The notes beneath the pieces were generated by a model. That model saw only the letters and a list, made by a program, of their open reading frames with translations, was not told where the DNA came from and ran no database searches. The position numbers and the translations under genes were made by a program. This document shows positions 1 through 8,582 of a stretch of 32,775 bases of DNA, in pieces; position 1 is the stretch's first letter, and each line of letters starts with the position of its first letter. This stretch comes from Mycoplasmatota bacterium (lineage in GTDB: Bacteria > Bacillota_I > Bacilli_A > Izemoplasmatales > Izemoplasmataceae): contig JAUVDP010000013.1 of the NCBI GenBank assembly GCA_030595255.1, positions 1-32,775 on the forward strand, written 5' to 3'.

Positions 1-442
1 AACTATCACGTTGATGTATATAATAATGAGATAGTAGGATCAGATGTAGCAAACTATAAACATTGTAATGGAGTAATGAATCATTTAAGAAGTCTCAAAG
101 ATTTTTTACGTATAAAAGAAGCAAGAGGATACTCTGATAAATATACAATATTACATAGTGATCAAGGAATAATTTATACATCTAAAAAGTTTGAAAAAGC
201 ACATAAAGAATATCCAATTACAAGAAGTATGAGTAGAGCAGGAACTCCACTGATAATCCAGTAATTGAATCATTAAATGGATGGATAAAACCAGAGTGAA
301 ACATAATTTAAAGATTAATGATTATACAGATATTGGGGCAGCAATTGAGTTATACATAAACTACTTTAATAATAACAGACCAGCCTGGAAACTTGATTAT
401 ATGACACCAGTAGAGTTTAGAACAATAAATGGATTTAGCTAA
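1..442 (+). pseudogene. IS3-family transposase OrfB (DDE/rve), 3' part, frameshifted
   Basis: The window opens inside a reading frame that matches the catalytic core of IS3-type OrfB transposases: the LHSDQG motif carries the second acidic residue (codons near 151-168), and GTP..DNPVIESLNGWIK carries the third. The frame breaks twice. Frame 1 is lost at about 250, where one base seems deleted inside GTPTDN, and a second shift near 295 is needed to reach the usual C-terminal end (Y-x-NNxRP and TPVEFR motifs), which closes at the TAA at 440-442. Two frameshifts mean it is not functional. The 5' part and left end lie outside the window. The right inverted repeat could not be placed with confidence; it should lie between 443 and about 570. 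Confidence 0.85.
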
Positions 443-528
443 ACATAAAAACATGATTCAAAATACTAGTTAGAAATGATATAATATAAGGAATAGGAAA
501 AGTTGTATGTCGCTTTTTTCATACCTTA

Positions 529-768
529 GTGTGGGACTATGTGTCCCAGAAAATCGTGGCAGTGCATGGTAGAACAGCTAGATTGCTATTAAACTTCGAA
601 TTATTAAAATATGGATATACACCAATAATTATTAACAAAACTAGAAGAGCAGATTACTACGATGCTTTAGATTTTGCACATATATCAAATGATTACTCTA
701 AATTCATAAAATTAATATCTGAGTTTGTTATAGATTCAGAGATGTTGTGGTTAAGAGTAATCAAATAG
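529..768 (+). pseudogene. Fic-domain protein, C-terminal remnant
   Basis: The 79-residue frame contains a run starting HGRTARLLLNFELLKYGY, followed by an R-x-x-YYDAL segment. This corresponds to the part of Fic AMP-transferases that begins at the end of the HxFx(D/E)GNGRxxR motif. Here the catalytic His, Phe, Asp and Gly-Asn part is missing: the residues before GRTAR read KIVAVH instead. The upstream half of the gene is absent and is replaced by the IS3 remnant, so the simplest reading is an IS insertion (or a deletion it caused) through the Fic motif. The GTG at 529 is unlikely to be a real start. A 37-base repeat begins just after the stop. Confidence 0.7.
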
Positions 769-773
769 TAAAT

Positions 774-810
774 GGACGCGGATAAGTTTCAGGGAACCTC
801 AACTCCACCA
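774..810 (+). repeat. 37-base dispersed repeat, copy A
   Basis: It begins GGACGCGGATAAGTTTC and ends CTCAACTCCACCA. It aligns without gaps to copy B (17265-17301, about 30 of 37 identical) and copy C (18246-18282, about 27 of 37). All three are on the plus strand. This copy starts 5 bases after the stop of the Fic remnant. The ACTCCACCA end recalls the 3' end of tmRNA, but the rest does not fold as a T-arm. The function is unknown; a recombination site or a mobile-cassette end is possible. Confidence 0.65.
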
Positions 811-846
811 ATAGTACCCTTATCACAACGCTAATAAGAGCGTTGT

Positions 847-884
847 AAAGCTGTTTTAGTTTCTGACTAAAGATGGCTTTTTTT
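847..884 (+). terminator. Rho-independent terminator
   Basis: An outer AAAGC (847-851) pairs with GCTTT (876-880), an inner TTTAGT (855-860) pairs with ACTAAA (866-871), and a run of seven T follows from 878. A separate 8-bp hairpin, ACAACGCT (825-832) with AGCGTTGT (839-846), sits directly upstream. It would end transcripts from the Fic/IS region before the next operon. Confidence 0.7.
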
Positions 885-1013
885 ATGAAATTTGAAAAAA
901 TTATATTTAAAGTATACTATATATGATAATATTATCTATAAGTAGAAAAATCTATTTTTTAGGTTGTAAATATTTTTAAAAATAAAGTTATACATAAAAT
1001 TAGGAGGATTATA

Positions 1014-2039
1014 ATGCACAATGAAATCAAGAGTGTCCAACCATTATTGGATAGTAACGGTTATTTAGCAAATCCAGGATTTGCTAAAAAGATGTTTTGG
1101 GAATATAAGAGAGCTGATATAAAAGCATCTAAATTTAAAATTAAAGAGTGGGATTACTACCTAATCAATAATGATGAATTTGGGATTGCTTTTACAATCG
1201 CAGATAATTCTTATTTAGGATTTATAAGTGTTTCAGTTCTGGATTTTAAAAATAAAAGTTACGAGACCTTTAGTAAAATGAAACTTTTCCCAATGGGTAA
1301 ATTGAATATGCCAGAGACTTCTTTGAAAGGTGATGTACTATATAAAGATAAAAGTATTAATTTAAAGTTTGAAAATAGAGGAACCAAAAGAGTTATATCT
1401 TGTAAAATACCAAATTTTAAAGGTGGGAAAACATTAGATTGTGTAATAGATTTAACTAAAGAACCAGAAGAATCAATGGTTATTGCAACTCCTTTTGCAA
1501 AAAATAAAAAAGCATTTTATTTTAATCAAAAGATAAATTGCATGAGAGCTGATGGAATTGTAGAGTATGGAGATAACAAAATTGTTTTTAATGATGCATT
1601 TGCTGTTTTGGATTGGGGTAGAGGTGTATGGACATATGACAATACATGGTTTTGGGGAACCGCTTCAGGTAAAATTAACAATAAACAGTTTGGATTTAAT
1701 ATTGGGTATGGATTTGGAGATTTAAGTAATGCTACTGAAAATATGATTTTTTATGATGGGAATGCACATAAATTTGATAAAATTGAATTTCATATTTCAA
1801 AAAATGGTAAAAAACATGATTTTATGAAGGAATGGAAAATTACTTCAAATGATAATAGAATGAATTTGACATTTACACCAATACTAGACCGTTTCGATAA
1901 AATATCACTTTTATTACTAGTGAGTGAACAACATCAAGTTTTTGGTAATTTTAATGGATATGTTATTTTAGATAATGGAACAAAATTAGAAATAAAAAAT
2001 TTATTAGGATCATCCGAAGTGGTACATAATAGATGGTAA
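1014..2039 (+). CDS. DUF2804 family protein
   Basis: A 341-residue protein with no signal peptide or membrane segment. The family-typical features are an early N-P-G-F-A segment, a central AVLDWGRGVWTY motif (about residue 200) and W-F-W-G-TASG just after it, which I recognise as DUF2804 (PF10974). The family is predicted to be beta-rich and has no established reaction. The start ATG has a good site (AGGAGG at 1002-1007). It lies 18 bases before an aldehyde dehydrogenase gene, with an MFS transporter gene following, so the three probably share a transcript and a task. The family call is firm; the function is not known. Confidence 0.75.
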   Translation: MHNEIKSVQPLLDSNGYLANPGFAKKMFWEYKRADIKASKFKIKEWDYYLINNDEFGIAFTIADNSYLGFISVSVLDFKNKSYETFSKMKLFPMGKLNMPETSLKGDVLYKDKSINLKFENRGTKRVISCKIPNFKGGKTLDCVIDLTKEPEESMVIATPFAKNKKAFYFNQKINCMRADGIVEYGDNKIVFNDAFAVLDWGRGVWTYDNTWFWGTASGKINNKQFGFNIGYGFGDLSNATENMIFYDGNAHKFDKIEFHISKNGKKHDFMKEWKITSNDNRMNLTFTPILDRFDKISLLLLVSEQHQVFGNFNGYVILDNGTKLEIKNLLGSSEVVHNRW

Positions 2040-2057
2040 TGAAAGTCGGGTACATAT

Positions 2058-3428
2058 ATGAATGCTAAAGATCTAGTAAAAAAACAAAGAAATTACTTTA
2101 AAAACAAAAATACAATTAGTTATGAATTTAGATACAATGCCTTATCTAAATTAAGAGATGCAATCTTAAAAAATGAAGAGAAATTAACTGTAGGATTATA
2201 TGAAGATTTAGGTAAAAATAAGACAGAGAGCTATTTTGCAGAAATTGGGCAAGTATTAAAAGAACTAAATTATATTCAAAAAAGGCTTAAAAAATTAATG
2301 AAAAATAAAAAAGTGAAATCTCATATCGTTGATTTCCCTTCTAAAAGTTTTATATCACCATATCCATATGGAGTAACGTTAATTATTAGTCCTTGGAATT
2401 ATCCTATTTTATTATCTCTTGGTCCATTAGTTGGAGCAATAGCGGCAGGTAATACTGTGATTCTAAAGCCAAGTGAATATAGTGCTAATATATCAAAATT
2501 GTTAGAAGAGATGTTATCAATTGTGTTTCCTGATGAATATATTAAAGTTGTAAATGGAGAAGTTAAAGAAACTCAGAATTTATTAAACCAAAAGTTGGAT
2601 TATATCTTTTTCACTGGAAGTTCTAATGTTGGGAAAATAATTATGGAAAAAGCGAGTAAACATTTAACACCAATAAGTTTAGAATTAGGTGGAAAGAGTC
2701 CTGTCATTGTAGATCAATATGCCAATATTGAAGTGGCTGCTAGAAGAGTAGCTTTTGGTAAACTAATAAATTCAGGACAAAGTTGTGTTGCACCTGATTA
2801 TGTTTATATTCATGAATCAGTTAAAGACAAGTTTATTAAATGTTTAAAAGAATCAATTGAGGAATTTTTTGGAAAAAATCCGATTGAATCTAGGGATTAT
2901 GGAAAAATTATTAATGATAGACATTATAATAGGCTAATTAATTTATTAAACGGAGAGAGTATTGTATATGGTGGGATTACTAATAAACAAGAAAGAAAAA
3001 TAGCACCAACAATACTTGATAATATTTCAAAAGAAAGTAAAGTAATGCAAGAAGAAATATTTGGACCTATATTACCACTAATAACATATAAAGATTTTAA
3101 TGAGGTAGTATTGTATATTAATGAAAATCCTACACCCCTTGCTTTATATTTGTTTACAGAAAACAAGAATGTTATTAAAACAGTTCTAAATGAATGTAAA
3201 TTTGGTGGAGGATGTATAAACGATACAATTATGCATGTATCATCAGATTATTTACCTTTTGGTGGAGTTGGTGAGAGTGGAATGGGTTCATATCACGGGA
3301 AAGCTAGTTTTGATACTTTTACACACTATAGAAGTGTAATTCATAAGTCAACAAAAATTGATATTAAAGCTAGGTATGCTCCATATACAAAAGCAAAGGA
3401 AAAATTGATAAGAGTATTATTAAAATAA
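2058..3428 (+). CDS. NAD(P)-dependent aldehyde dehydrogenase (class 3-like)
   Basis: A 456-residue protein of the NAD(P)+-dependent aldehyde dehydrogenase superfamily, oxidising an aldehyde to the acid. SPWNYP (Asn114), ELGGKSP (general-base Glu209) and SGQSCV (nucleophile Cys243) are all present, and GGVGESGMG is near the C-terminus. The length of about 455 residues and the C-terminal layout resemble the class 3 fatty-aldehyde group (AldX/YwdH/coniferyl aldehyde dehydrogenase type) rather than the 480-500-residue betaine-aldehyde type. It is separate from the CoA-acylating enzyme at 24742. It lies 18 bases after the DUF2804 gene and about 80 bases before the MFS gene. The substrate is unknown; a lipid-derived or otherwise hydrophobic aldehyde is possible. 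Confidence 0.88.
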   Translation: MNAKDLVKKQRNYFKNKNTISYEFRYNALSKLRDAILKNEEKLTVGLYEDLGKNKTESYFAEIGQVLKELNYIQKRLKKLMKNKKVKSHIVDFPSKSFISPYPYGVTLIISPWNYPILLSLGPLVGAIAAGNTVILKPSEYSANISKLLEEMLSIVFPDEYIKVVNGEVKETQNLLNQKLDYIFFTGSSNVGKIIMEKASKHLTPISLELGGKSPVIVDQYANIEVAARRVAFGKLINSGQSCVAPDYVYIHESVKDKFIKCLKESIEEFFGKNPIESRDYGKIINDRHYNRLINLLNGESIVYGGITNKQERKIAPTILDNISKESKVMQEEIFGPILPLITYKDFNEVVLYINENPTPLALYLFTENKNVIKTVLNECKFGGGCINDTIMHVSSDYLPFGGVGESGMGSYHGKASFDTFTHYRSVIHKSTKIDIKARYAPYTKAKEKLIRVLLK

Positions 3429-3512
3429 GATTATTATTTAAATCTTTTAACTAAACTGCAAGAAAAGAGGAGTCTAATTTGAGAGGAAATTGTTAAAATT
3501 AGATAAAAAAAC

Positions 3513-4856
3513 ATGAAAACAAATAATAAATTAGGAATGAAAAAATGGACGCTAATATGGGGTCTAGGAATGGCAGGACAAATCTGCTGGAATATTGAAA
3601 ATCAATGGTTCAATACTTTTGTTTATGAAGAGATTGCTCCTAATTCGAGCATTATTATGTGGATGGTTATAGTAAGTGCATTTATGACAACATTTTCAGC
3701 GTTTTTATTTGGTACACTATCTGATAGAATTGGTAAAAGAAAACCATTTATTGTATCTGGATATATTTTATGGGGACTTTTTACAATTGCCTTTGGATTT
3801 ACAATGTTTGTTCCAAGATCTGCAAGCGGTTCGATAATGCTTATCGCTGTGATATTAGTTATGGCTGATGCAATTATGAGTTTCTTTGGTTCAATGGGTT
3901 ACGATTCAGGATTCCATCCTTGGATAACTGATATGCTAAATAATAAAAACCGAGGTTCATTAGGAGCAGCTTTGGCTGCATTACCTGTTTTAGGAACAAT
4001 TGTTGGGACAGTTATTGGTGGAATTATTATTGCATCATTTGGATATATTTGGTTCTTTACAGCAATGGGAATAGTTGTTATTATTGTGGGTGTTTTATCA
4101 GTATTCACTGTGAAGGAATCGCCAACGCTAGTAGCGAGAAAAGAAGGTACATTTTTCCAACAATTTATGACTTCATTTAAGTTTAAAGAATTCTTTGATA
4201 TTAAAGAATTAGTATGGGTAAATACTACAGTTACTATATTCTTTATTGGATGTAATGTATACTTTGTTCATCTTGGCAACTTATTTATTTATAATTATGG
4301 ATTTAAAGAAGATGCTGTTGGTATCATTCAGGGTATTGGACTTTTTATAGCAATCCTTTTTACGATTCCAGGAATGAAATTAATAAATAAAGATAAATTT
4401 TCGTTATTGATAATAATAAGCATAGTGGTTAATACTATAGGATTAGTATTAATGTATTTCTTGGGAAGTACTAGTGATCCTTCTGGAATATTTATTGTAA
4501 GTAATATACCATTGATTTTAGGTATAACACTTATGGGAATGGGGTATGTTCTGTTTTTTCAAGCGACTATAGTATGGACTAAACAACTTTACCCATCTGG
4601 TAGTAGAGGACGTTTTGAAGGAATTAGAGTAGTGTTTTTTGTTTTGATTCCGATGCTGATTGGTCCAATAATTGCCAACCCAATAATTAAAATATATGGA
4701 AAGTCATTCACTAGAGAATATTCAACTGGTGTTATTACAGGACAAGTTCCAACAGAGTTACTATTCTTAGTAGCCGCTGTAATAATTTTGTTATCTTTAA
4801 TTCCACTTGTGAAAGCAACGAAATATCATAATAATCGTTTACTAGAAGAGGTATAA
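3513..4856 (+). CDS. MFS transporter
   Basis: A 447-residue polytopic membrane protein with about 12 hydrophobic segments. The loop between segments 2 and 3 carries the MFS motif GTLSDRIGKRKP (about residues 69-80). The start WxLIWGLGMAGQICWNIENQWFN resembles the sugar-type SLC45/glycoside-pentoside branch that bacteria often use for uncharacterised solutes. The start is not certain: no strong ribosome site precedes 3513, and a second in-frame ATG lies at 3537. It ends the DUF2804-aldehyde dehydrogenase-MFS group, so it may import the precursor or export the product of that pathway. The substrate cannot be read from the sequence. Confidence 0.8.
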   Translation: MKTNNKLGMKKWTLIWGLGMAGQICWNIENQWFNTFVYEEIAPNSSIIMWMVIVSAFMTTFSAFLFGTLSDRIGKRKPFIVSGYILWGLFTIAFGFTMFVPRSASGSIMLIAVILVMADAIMSFFGSMGYDSGFHPWITDMLNNKNRGSLGAALAALPVLGTIVGTVIGGIIIASFGYIWFFTAMGIVVIIVGVLSVFTVKESPTLVARKEGTFFQQFMTSFKFKEFFDIKELVWVNTTVTIFFIGCNVYFVHLGNLFIYNYGFKEDAVGIIQGIGLFIAILFTIPGMKLINKDKFSLLIIISIVVNTIGLVLMYFLGSTSDPSGIFIVSNIPLILGITLMGMGYVLFFQATIVWTKQLYPSGSRGRFEGIRVVFFVLIPMLIGPIIANPIIKIYGKSFTREYSTGVITGQVPTELLFLVAAVIILLSLIPLVKATKYHNNRLLEEV

Positions 4857-5228
4857 CAGGATTTTCACATTAATTCATCTTGTTTAAAAGAAATCTAGAT
4901 TTAAGGATTACTTATAACTATCTAGACATATCGAAACAATCAAAAGAAAAAAACATTATATAGGGTATAATATAAGGCTGTTGATCATATAGAAATGATT
5001 ATTCCTACGGCTAAAGTTGGACAGTATACTATTCACATAAAAAAAGTCATCATTATGATGACTTTTTAATGTCTCTATTTTACAGAATTTTCAAATTCTC
5101 TTGAGTCATACAATTTGGTGATGCATGAGGGTGCAGTGCAAATTACAAATAGTATTTTTTTAAAGAGTAGTTGTTAGAATCCTAAAAATTTGAACATATT
5201 CTAGAAAATTAGAGAGTGTGCGGTTTTA
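4857..5228 (+). other. Gene-free interval between convergent genes
   Basis: This stretch separates the plus-strand MFS gene from the minus-strand DUF1232 gene. It holds the perfect hairpin listed at 5041-5067 and an AT-rich piece with a TATAAT (4971-4976) that leads to no visible gene. No coding frame, tRNA or recognisable repeat was seen. The bases at 4975-5035 look like decayed coding or IS sequence but could not be identified. Confidence 0.5.
5041..5067. terminator. Bidirectional Rho-independent terminator
   Basis: AAAAAGTCATCAT (5041-5053) is the exact reverse complement of ATGATGACTTTTT (5055-5067). The hairpin has A/T runs on both sides, so it can serve the MFS operon on the plus strand and the DUF1232 gene on the minus strand. 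Confidence 0.8.
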
Positions 5229-5966
5229 CTATATATTTGTGCGGTTTTTGATTAATTTATTTATTTGGTCAAAAGCAAAAGCTATTACAGCAGCATCATC
5301 TACCAGCCCTGCAACTGGAATATAATCAGGTATTGCATCAACTGGAATAATTACATATAATAATGCTCCAATAGCAATTGCTTTTATATGAGATGGAATT
5401 TTGGGATTATTGATTAATTTTACCATTTTCACCACTTGTTCCCATACATTTAATAAAGCTCCTTTATTCAATTTATTTAGCTCTATTACATTTATTTTTG
5501 AAGCATCTGTTGATTTAAATGTATTAAATAAATTTAATGCTTTTAATCTTGTTTTGTTTTCAATAGTTTTCATATCATTTAGAGGATAGATTTCTTCAAG
5601 AGTTCCTTCCCCTTTTTGATATTTATGAACCAAATCCTTTAAAACGTTAATTCTTGAATCTCCTAATTTTGAGAAAATAGTACTAAGTAATGTATAATTT
5701 ATTTTAGTCTCATTCTCCCATTCTAGTAATAAAATATATGTTTGTACAAAGACTTTTTCAATAGATTTTCTGTTTAAATAGACAAGTGATTCTGTAATTG
5801 TCTCAACATCTTGATGTATAACTTTGTATTTTTTAATATTTATTCTTTTTATTAATTTTCTAATATGATTTGGAACAGGTTTATAAAATCTTTTTTTCGG
5901 TTGATACATGTTTACTAGTATCTCTATTAATAAAGTATTCTCTACCTTATTTAACATGTTATTCAT
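5229..5966 (-). CDS. DUF1232 (YkvA-like) membrane-associated protein
   Basis: A 245-residue protein. The C-terminal segment IKAIAIGALLYVIIPVDAIP, followed by DYIPVAGLVDDAAV, is the DUF1232 (PF06803) hallmark: one hydrophobic helix followed by D-x-IPD-x-IP. The first 160 residues are mostly helical and charged, longer than in the ~100-residue members of the family, and I do not recognise a domain there. It starts 2 bases after the stop of the radical SAM gene on the same strand, so the two are probably translated together. The role of DUF1232 is not established. Confidence 0.75.
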   Translation of the reverse strand: MNNMLNKVENTLLIEILVNMYQPKKRFYKPVPNHIRKLIKRINIKKYKVIHQDVETITESLVYLNRKSIEKVFVQTYILLLEWENETKINYTLLSTIFSKLGDSRINVLKDLVHKYQKGEGTLEEIYPLNDMKTIENKTRLKALNLFNTFKSTDASKINVIELNKLNKGALLNVWEQVVKMVKLINNPKIPSHIKAIAIGALLYVIIPVDAIPDYIPVAGLVDDAAVIAFAFDQINKLIKNRTNI

Positions 5967-5968
5967 AA

Positions 5969-7309
5969 CTACTTATTTTTCCAAAGCTTATCTGCTGTTT
6001 TTTTCCATTTTGAAGCAGGAATTTTACATTTTCCACAAAGGTGACTGACATCCTCAGGCTTTAGTATCTCAGTAGATTTTGCATTAGAAGAATGAACCAT
6101 TTGTTCTAAGGATTCAGGGTTATCTAATAATGGACATGGTCTTAGATGGTTTTCATTAAATGGTTGATTTTCCATGTACTGCATAAACAAAGGAGATTGA
6201 TATGCTTCTATTAGTGTGTTTTTATAGATGTTTGAATCTGCATAATGGATAAAAGCACATGGTTCAATATCACCGTTGGCATTTATATGAAGATATTGTC
6301 TTCCTCCTGCGATACATCCGTTTGAATATTCACCATCATTCCAAAAATCAATTGTGAATAATGATTTTGTCTTTCTAAATGTTCTAAGTTGATGATACAT
6401 AAACTCACGCTGTTTAGACGTTGCCATGAGTTCTGGAACAGCATCCATACCAACAGGGATATAAGTAAAGAACCATCCAAATTTAGCACCGACATCGATC
6501 ATCTTATTAAAAAACATCTCAGATCCTATATCACTTGTGTTTAAATTAGTATAACAAGCTGAAAAACCAAATGGCAATTGTTTTTCCTTTAGAAGATCCA
6601 TTGCTTTTATAACTTTTTTATAAGTCCCAATCCCTCTTCTAGAATCAGTAGCTTTTTCAAATCCTTCTACTGAAATAGCTGGGATAAAATTCTTGACTTC
6701 TAACATTTCTTTTGTGAATGCTTCATCTATAAGAGTACCATTTGTAAATGCTAAAAATACGCAATCGTTATGTTTCTTACACAATGAGATTATATCATTT
6801 TTTCTTATTAGTGGTTCTCCACCAGAAAAAATATACATATAAGTTCCATGTTTTTTTCCTTGTAAGATTATGTTATCAAGAGTCTCTAAATCCATTGATA
6901 ATTTATCTCCATAATCAGCAGCCCAACATCCAGTGCATTTTAGGTTGCAAGAACTTGTAGGATCCATTAAAATTGCCCATGGAATATTACATTTATATTT
7001 TTCTATTGAAGCATTCCTTTTTTTCTTTCCTTCTAAAGAGATATTAATAATAAAATTTTCTAAGAGTTTTCTTCTAACCCCTTTATCAATATCTGTCCAT
7101 AAAGAATTTATAAGATCGTGCCAATTACCATTTTTATCTCCATAGATATTTTTAATTGATGATAACTGTGCAGAAATATATTCTTCTTTGTCTCTTTTTT
7201 CTATCCATTTTATTAGTCTTGGAATATTCTTTTTTGGATTTGAATCTATGAAGTACAATCCTATTCTAATAACTTTTAACTTTATTCTATTTTTGAAATT
7301 CATATTCAT
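5969..7309 (-). CDS. Radical SAM protein with SPASM-type C-terminal domain
   Basis: The radical SAM cluster motif C-x3-C-x2-C (CNLKCTGC, Cys121, 125 and 128 counted from the ATG at 7309) sits after a ~115-residue N-terminal helical part. FSGGEPL follows as the SAM-binding GGE motif. The C-terminus has several Cys residues (CIAGGRQY, EPCAF, PCPL, CGKCK) typical of a SPASM/auxiliary Fe-S region. The enzyme should make a 5'-deoxyadenosyl radical; the substrate is unknown. A GTG at 7318 is in frame, but GAGG (7319-7322) sits 8 bases from the ATG at 7309, so the ATG is preferred. A decayed relative lies at 8583-8860. It is paired with the DUF1232 gene. Confidence 0.85.
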   Translation of the reverse strand: MNMNFKNRIKLKVIRIGLYFIDSNPKKNIPRLIKWIEKRDKEEYISAQLSSIKNIYGDKNGNWHDLINSLWTDIDKGVRRKLLENFIINISLEGKKKRNASIEKYKCNIPWAILMDPTSSCNLKCTGCWAADYGDKLSMDLETLDNIILQGKKHGTYMYIFSGGEPLIRKNDIISLCKKHNDCVFLAFTNGTLIDEAFTKEMLEVKNFIPAISVEGFEKATDSRRGIGTYKKVIKAMDLLKEKQLPFGFSACYTNLNTSDIGSEMFFNKMIDVGAKFGWFFTYIPVGMDAVPELMATSKQREFMYHQLRTFRKTKSLFTIDFWNDGEYSNGCIAGGRQYLHINANGDIEPCAFIHYADSNIYKNTLIEAYQSPLFMQYMENQPFNENHLRPCPLLDNPESLEQMVHSSNAKSTEILKPEDVSHLCGKCKIPASKWKKTADKLWKNK

Positions 7310-7458
7310 TTTTTTCACCTCATATAATATATTTTATTGAAATTTAAAACTTAAAAAACTTGTTTCACTTTATACAAATCTACATTATCTAAAAGATGTA
7401 ATCTATCTAAATAATCTGACAAGGTATAAAGTAGGCAATAATTGTAACTAAAATGATT

Positions 7459-7494
7459 AAAAAAACCATACATCTACTATTAGCAGTGTATGGC
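7459..7494 (-). terminator. Rho-independent terminator (minus strand)
   Basis: On the minus strand CCATACA and TGTATGG (plus coordinates 7487-7493 and 7466-7472) form a stem with a ~14-base loop, followed by seven T. It lies just past the stop of the 37-residue minus-strand gene. Confidence 0.7.
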
Positions 7495-7504
7495 TTTCTT
7501 AAAT

Positions 7505-7618
7505 CTATTTATTATAATACTTGAAGTAATATACTCCTCCACCAACTAAAATTAGTCCTAAAGCAATACCGCCAATAATCAATGATGTTGATGAAACTGC
7601 TAACAAAGTTAAAAACAT
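7505..7618 (-). CDS. Small single-span membrane protein, 37 aa
   Basis: The reverse strand has an ATG at 7618 with an AGGAAATGAG-type ribosome site upstream, an open frame of 37 codons and a TAG at 7505, followed closely by a clear terminator. The peptide starts MFLTLLAVSS, has a hydrophobic, Gly-rich helix (GGIALGLILVGGG) and ends in a basic/aromatic tail (YYFKYYNK). Ribosome site, stop and terminator together support a real gene. It looks like a membrane peptide; function is unknown. It lies downstream of the XRE regulator and another small membrane-protein gene. Confidence 0.6.
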   Translation of the reverse strand: MFLTLLAVSSTSLIIGGIALGLILVGGGVYYFKYYNK

Positions 7619-7752
7619 AATTTCTCATTTCCTTTCTTTTTTATATTTAAAGCAAATAATCGCTTCACTTTATAATAATATTATAAGAAATTGAGGTAAC
7701 TATATCAACCAACTAATGCTAGCATTTGTAAAGCATTGCTTGCAATTGAATA

Positions 7753-7863
7753 TTAAAAAGACCAAAAGTAAATATTATTAATATCCCCAGTCAGATATCC
7801 AATAGCTAGAAATATGATTCCTAATATTAGTAGTACTATCATCAATCTATTCGTCTTTTTCAT
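7753..7863 (-). CDS. Small membrane protein, 36 aa, overlapping the XRE regulator
   Basis: ATG at 7863, stop TAA at 7753. The start overlaps the last 17 bases of the regulator gene in another frame, with AAGGAG 10 bases upstream, which suggests coupled translation. The peptide has a Lys/Arg start (MKKTNR), one hydrophobic helix (LMIVLLILGIIFLAIGYL) and a short polar/aromatic tail. Small proteins of this pattern often follow membrane-linked XRE regulators in Bacillota. No function can be assigned. Confidence 0.55.
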   Translation of the reverse strand: MKKTNRLMIVLLILGIIFLAIGYLTGDINNIYFWSF

Positions 7864-8488
7864 TTAACACAAACTCCTTAAGAAGATTATATTCCTTAAA
7901 CCTAGCATAAATATTTCTAACTAAGTTTGTATAAATCTCTAACAACCATTTAAAGAATAAATAAAACATATAGGATGAGCTAAAACTAATTAATGCAAAT
8001 CCAAAGATCATTGAAAGTGTGGAAATACCATTATGAAGATTGAAAAAAAAGTTAATGGTGAAATAAACACTTGAAATAAAAAGAATTACTGTAGAAAGTA
8101 TATTAACTATCACAAAAAGCAAACCTACTAGATGTAACAAAGTAATTATGAATACAGAACTGACAACTATTATCGCAATTATAAGATAATCTATTCTTGA
8201 AGGGTTTTTTAAAATAGTTAAAATCGATAATTCTTCATGTTGAAAATCATAGTTTGGATTTAAATATAATTTCTTGATGTACTTTTCATCTAGGTTAGGA
8301 TTTAGTAAATCATCAACTGATAATTTATAGGTTGTTGATAAATCATATAGTTTAGAAATATCAGGTGTTGTCTCTCCACATTCCCATTTTTGGACAGCTT
8401 GTCGACTAATATAAAACTTCTCGGCTACATTTTGCTGAGTAAGTCCATGTAATGTGCGTAATAATTTGAGCTTATCATAAAGTTCCAT
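7847..8488 (-). CDS. XRE-family HTH regulator with membrane segments
   Basis: A 213-residue protein. Residues 1-60 form a Cro/C1-type helix-turn-helix (LRTLHGLTQQNVAEKFYISR, then QAVQKWECGETTPDISKL). The C-terminal half has about four hydrophobic segments (around residues 100-190), so the DNA-binding domain is probably tied to the membrane. This HTH-plus-membrane layout is common in Bacillota regulators of cell-envelope or antimicrobial-peptide stress. The start ATG has a strong AAGGAGG site. It is followed by two small membrane-protein genes on the same strand. The target genes are unknown. Confidence 0.82.
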   Translation of the reverse strand: MELYDKLKLLRTLHGLTQQNVAEKFYISRQAVQKWECGETTPDISKLYDLSTTYKLSVDDLLNPNLDEKYIKKLYLNPNYDFQHEELSILTILKNPSRIDYLIIAIIVVSSVFIITLLHLVGLLFVIVNILSTVILFISSVYFTINFFFNLHNGISTLSMIFGFALISFSSSYMFYLFFKWLLEIYTNLVRNIYARFKEYNLLKEFVLNEKDE

Positions 8489-8582
8489 AAAACCTCCTTA
8501 AAGGATTCAGATTTTTAATAAATGAAAAAATATTTTTTAAAATAACATATTATTTAAAAGTGACAAATATAAAGTATATGAT

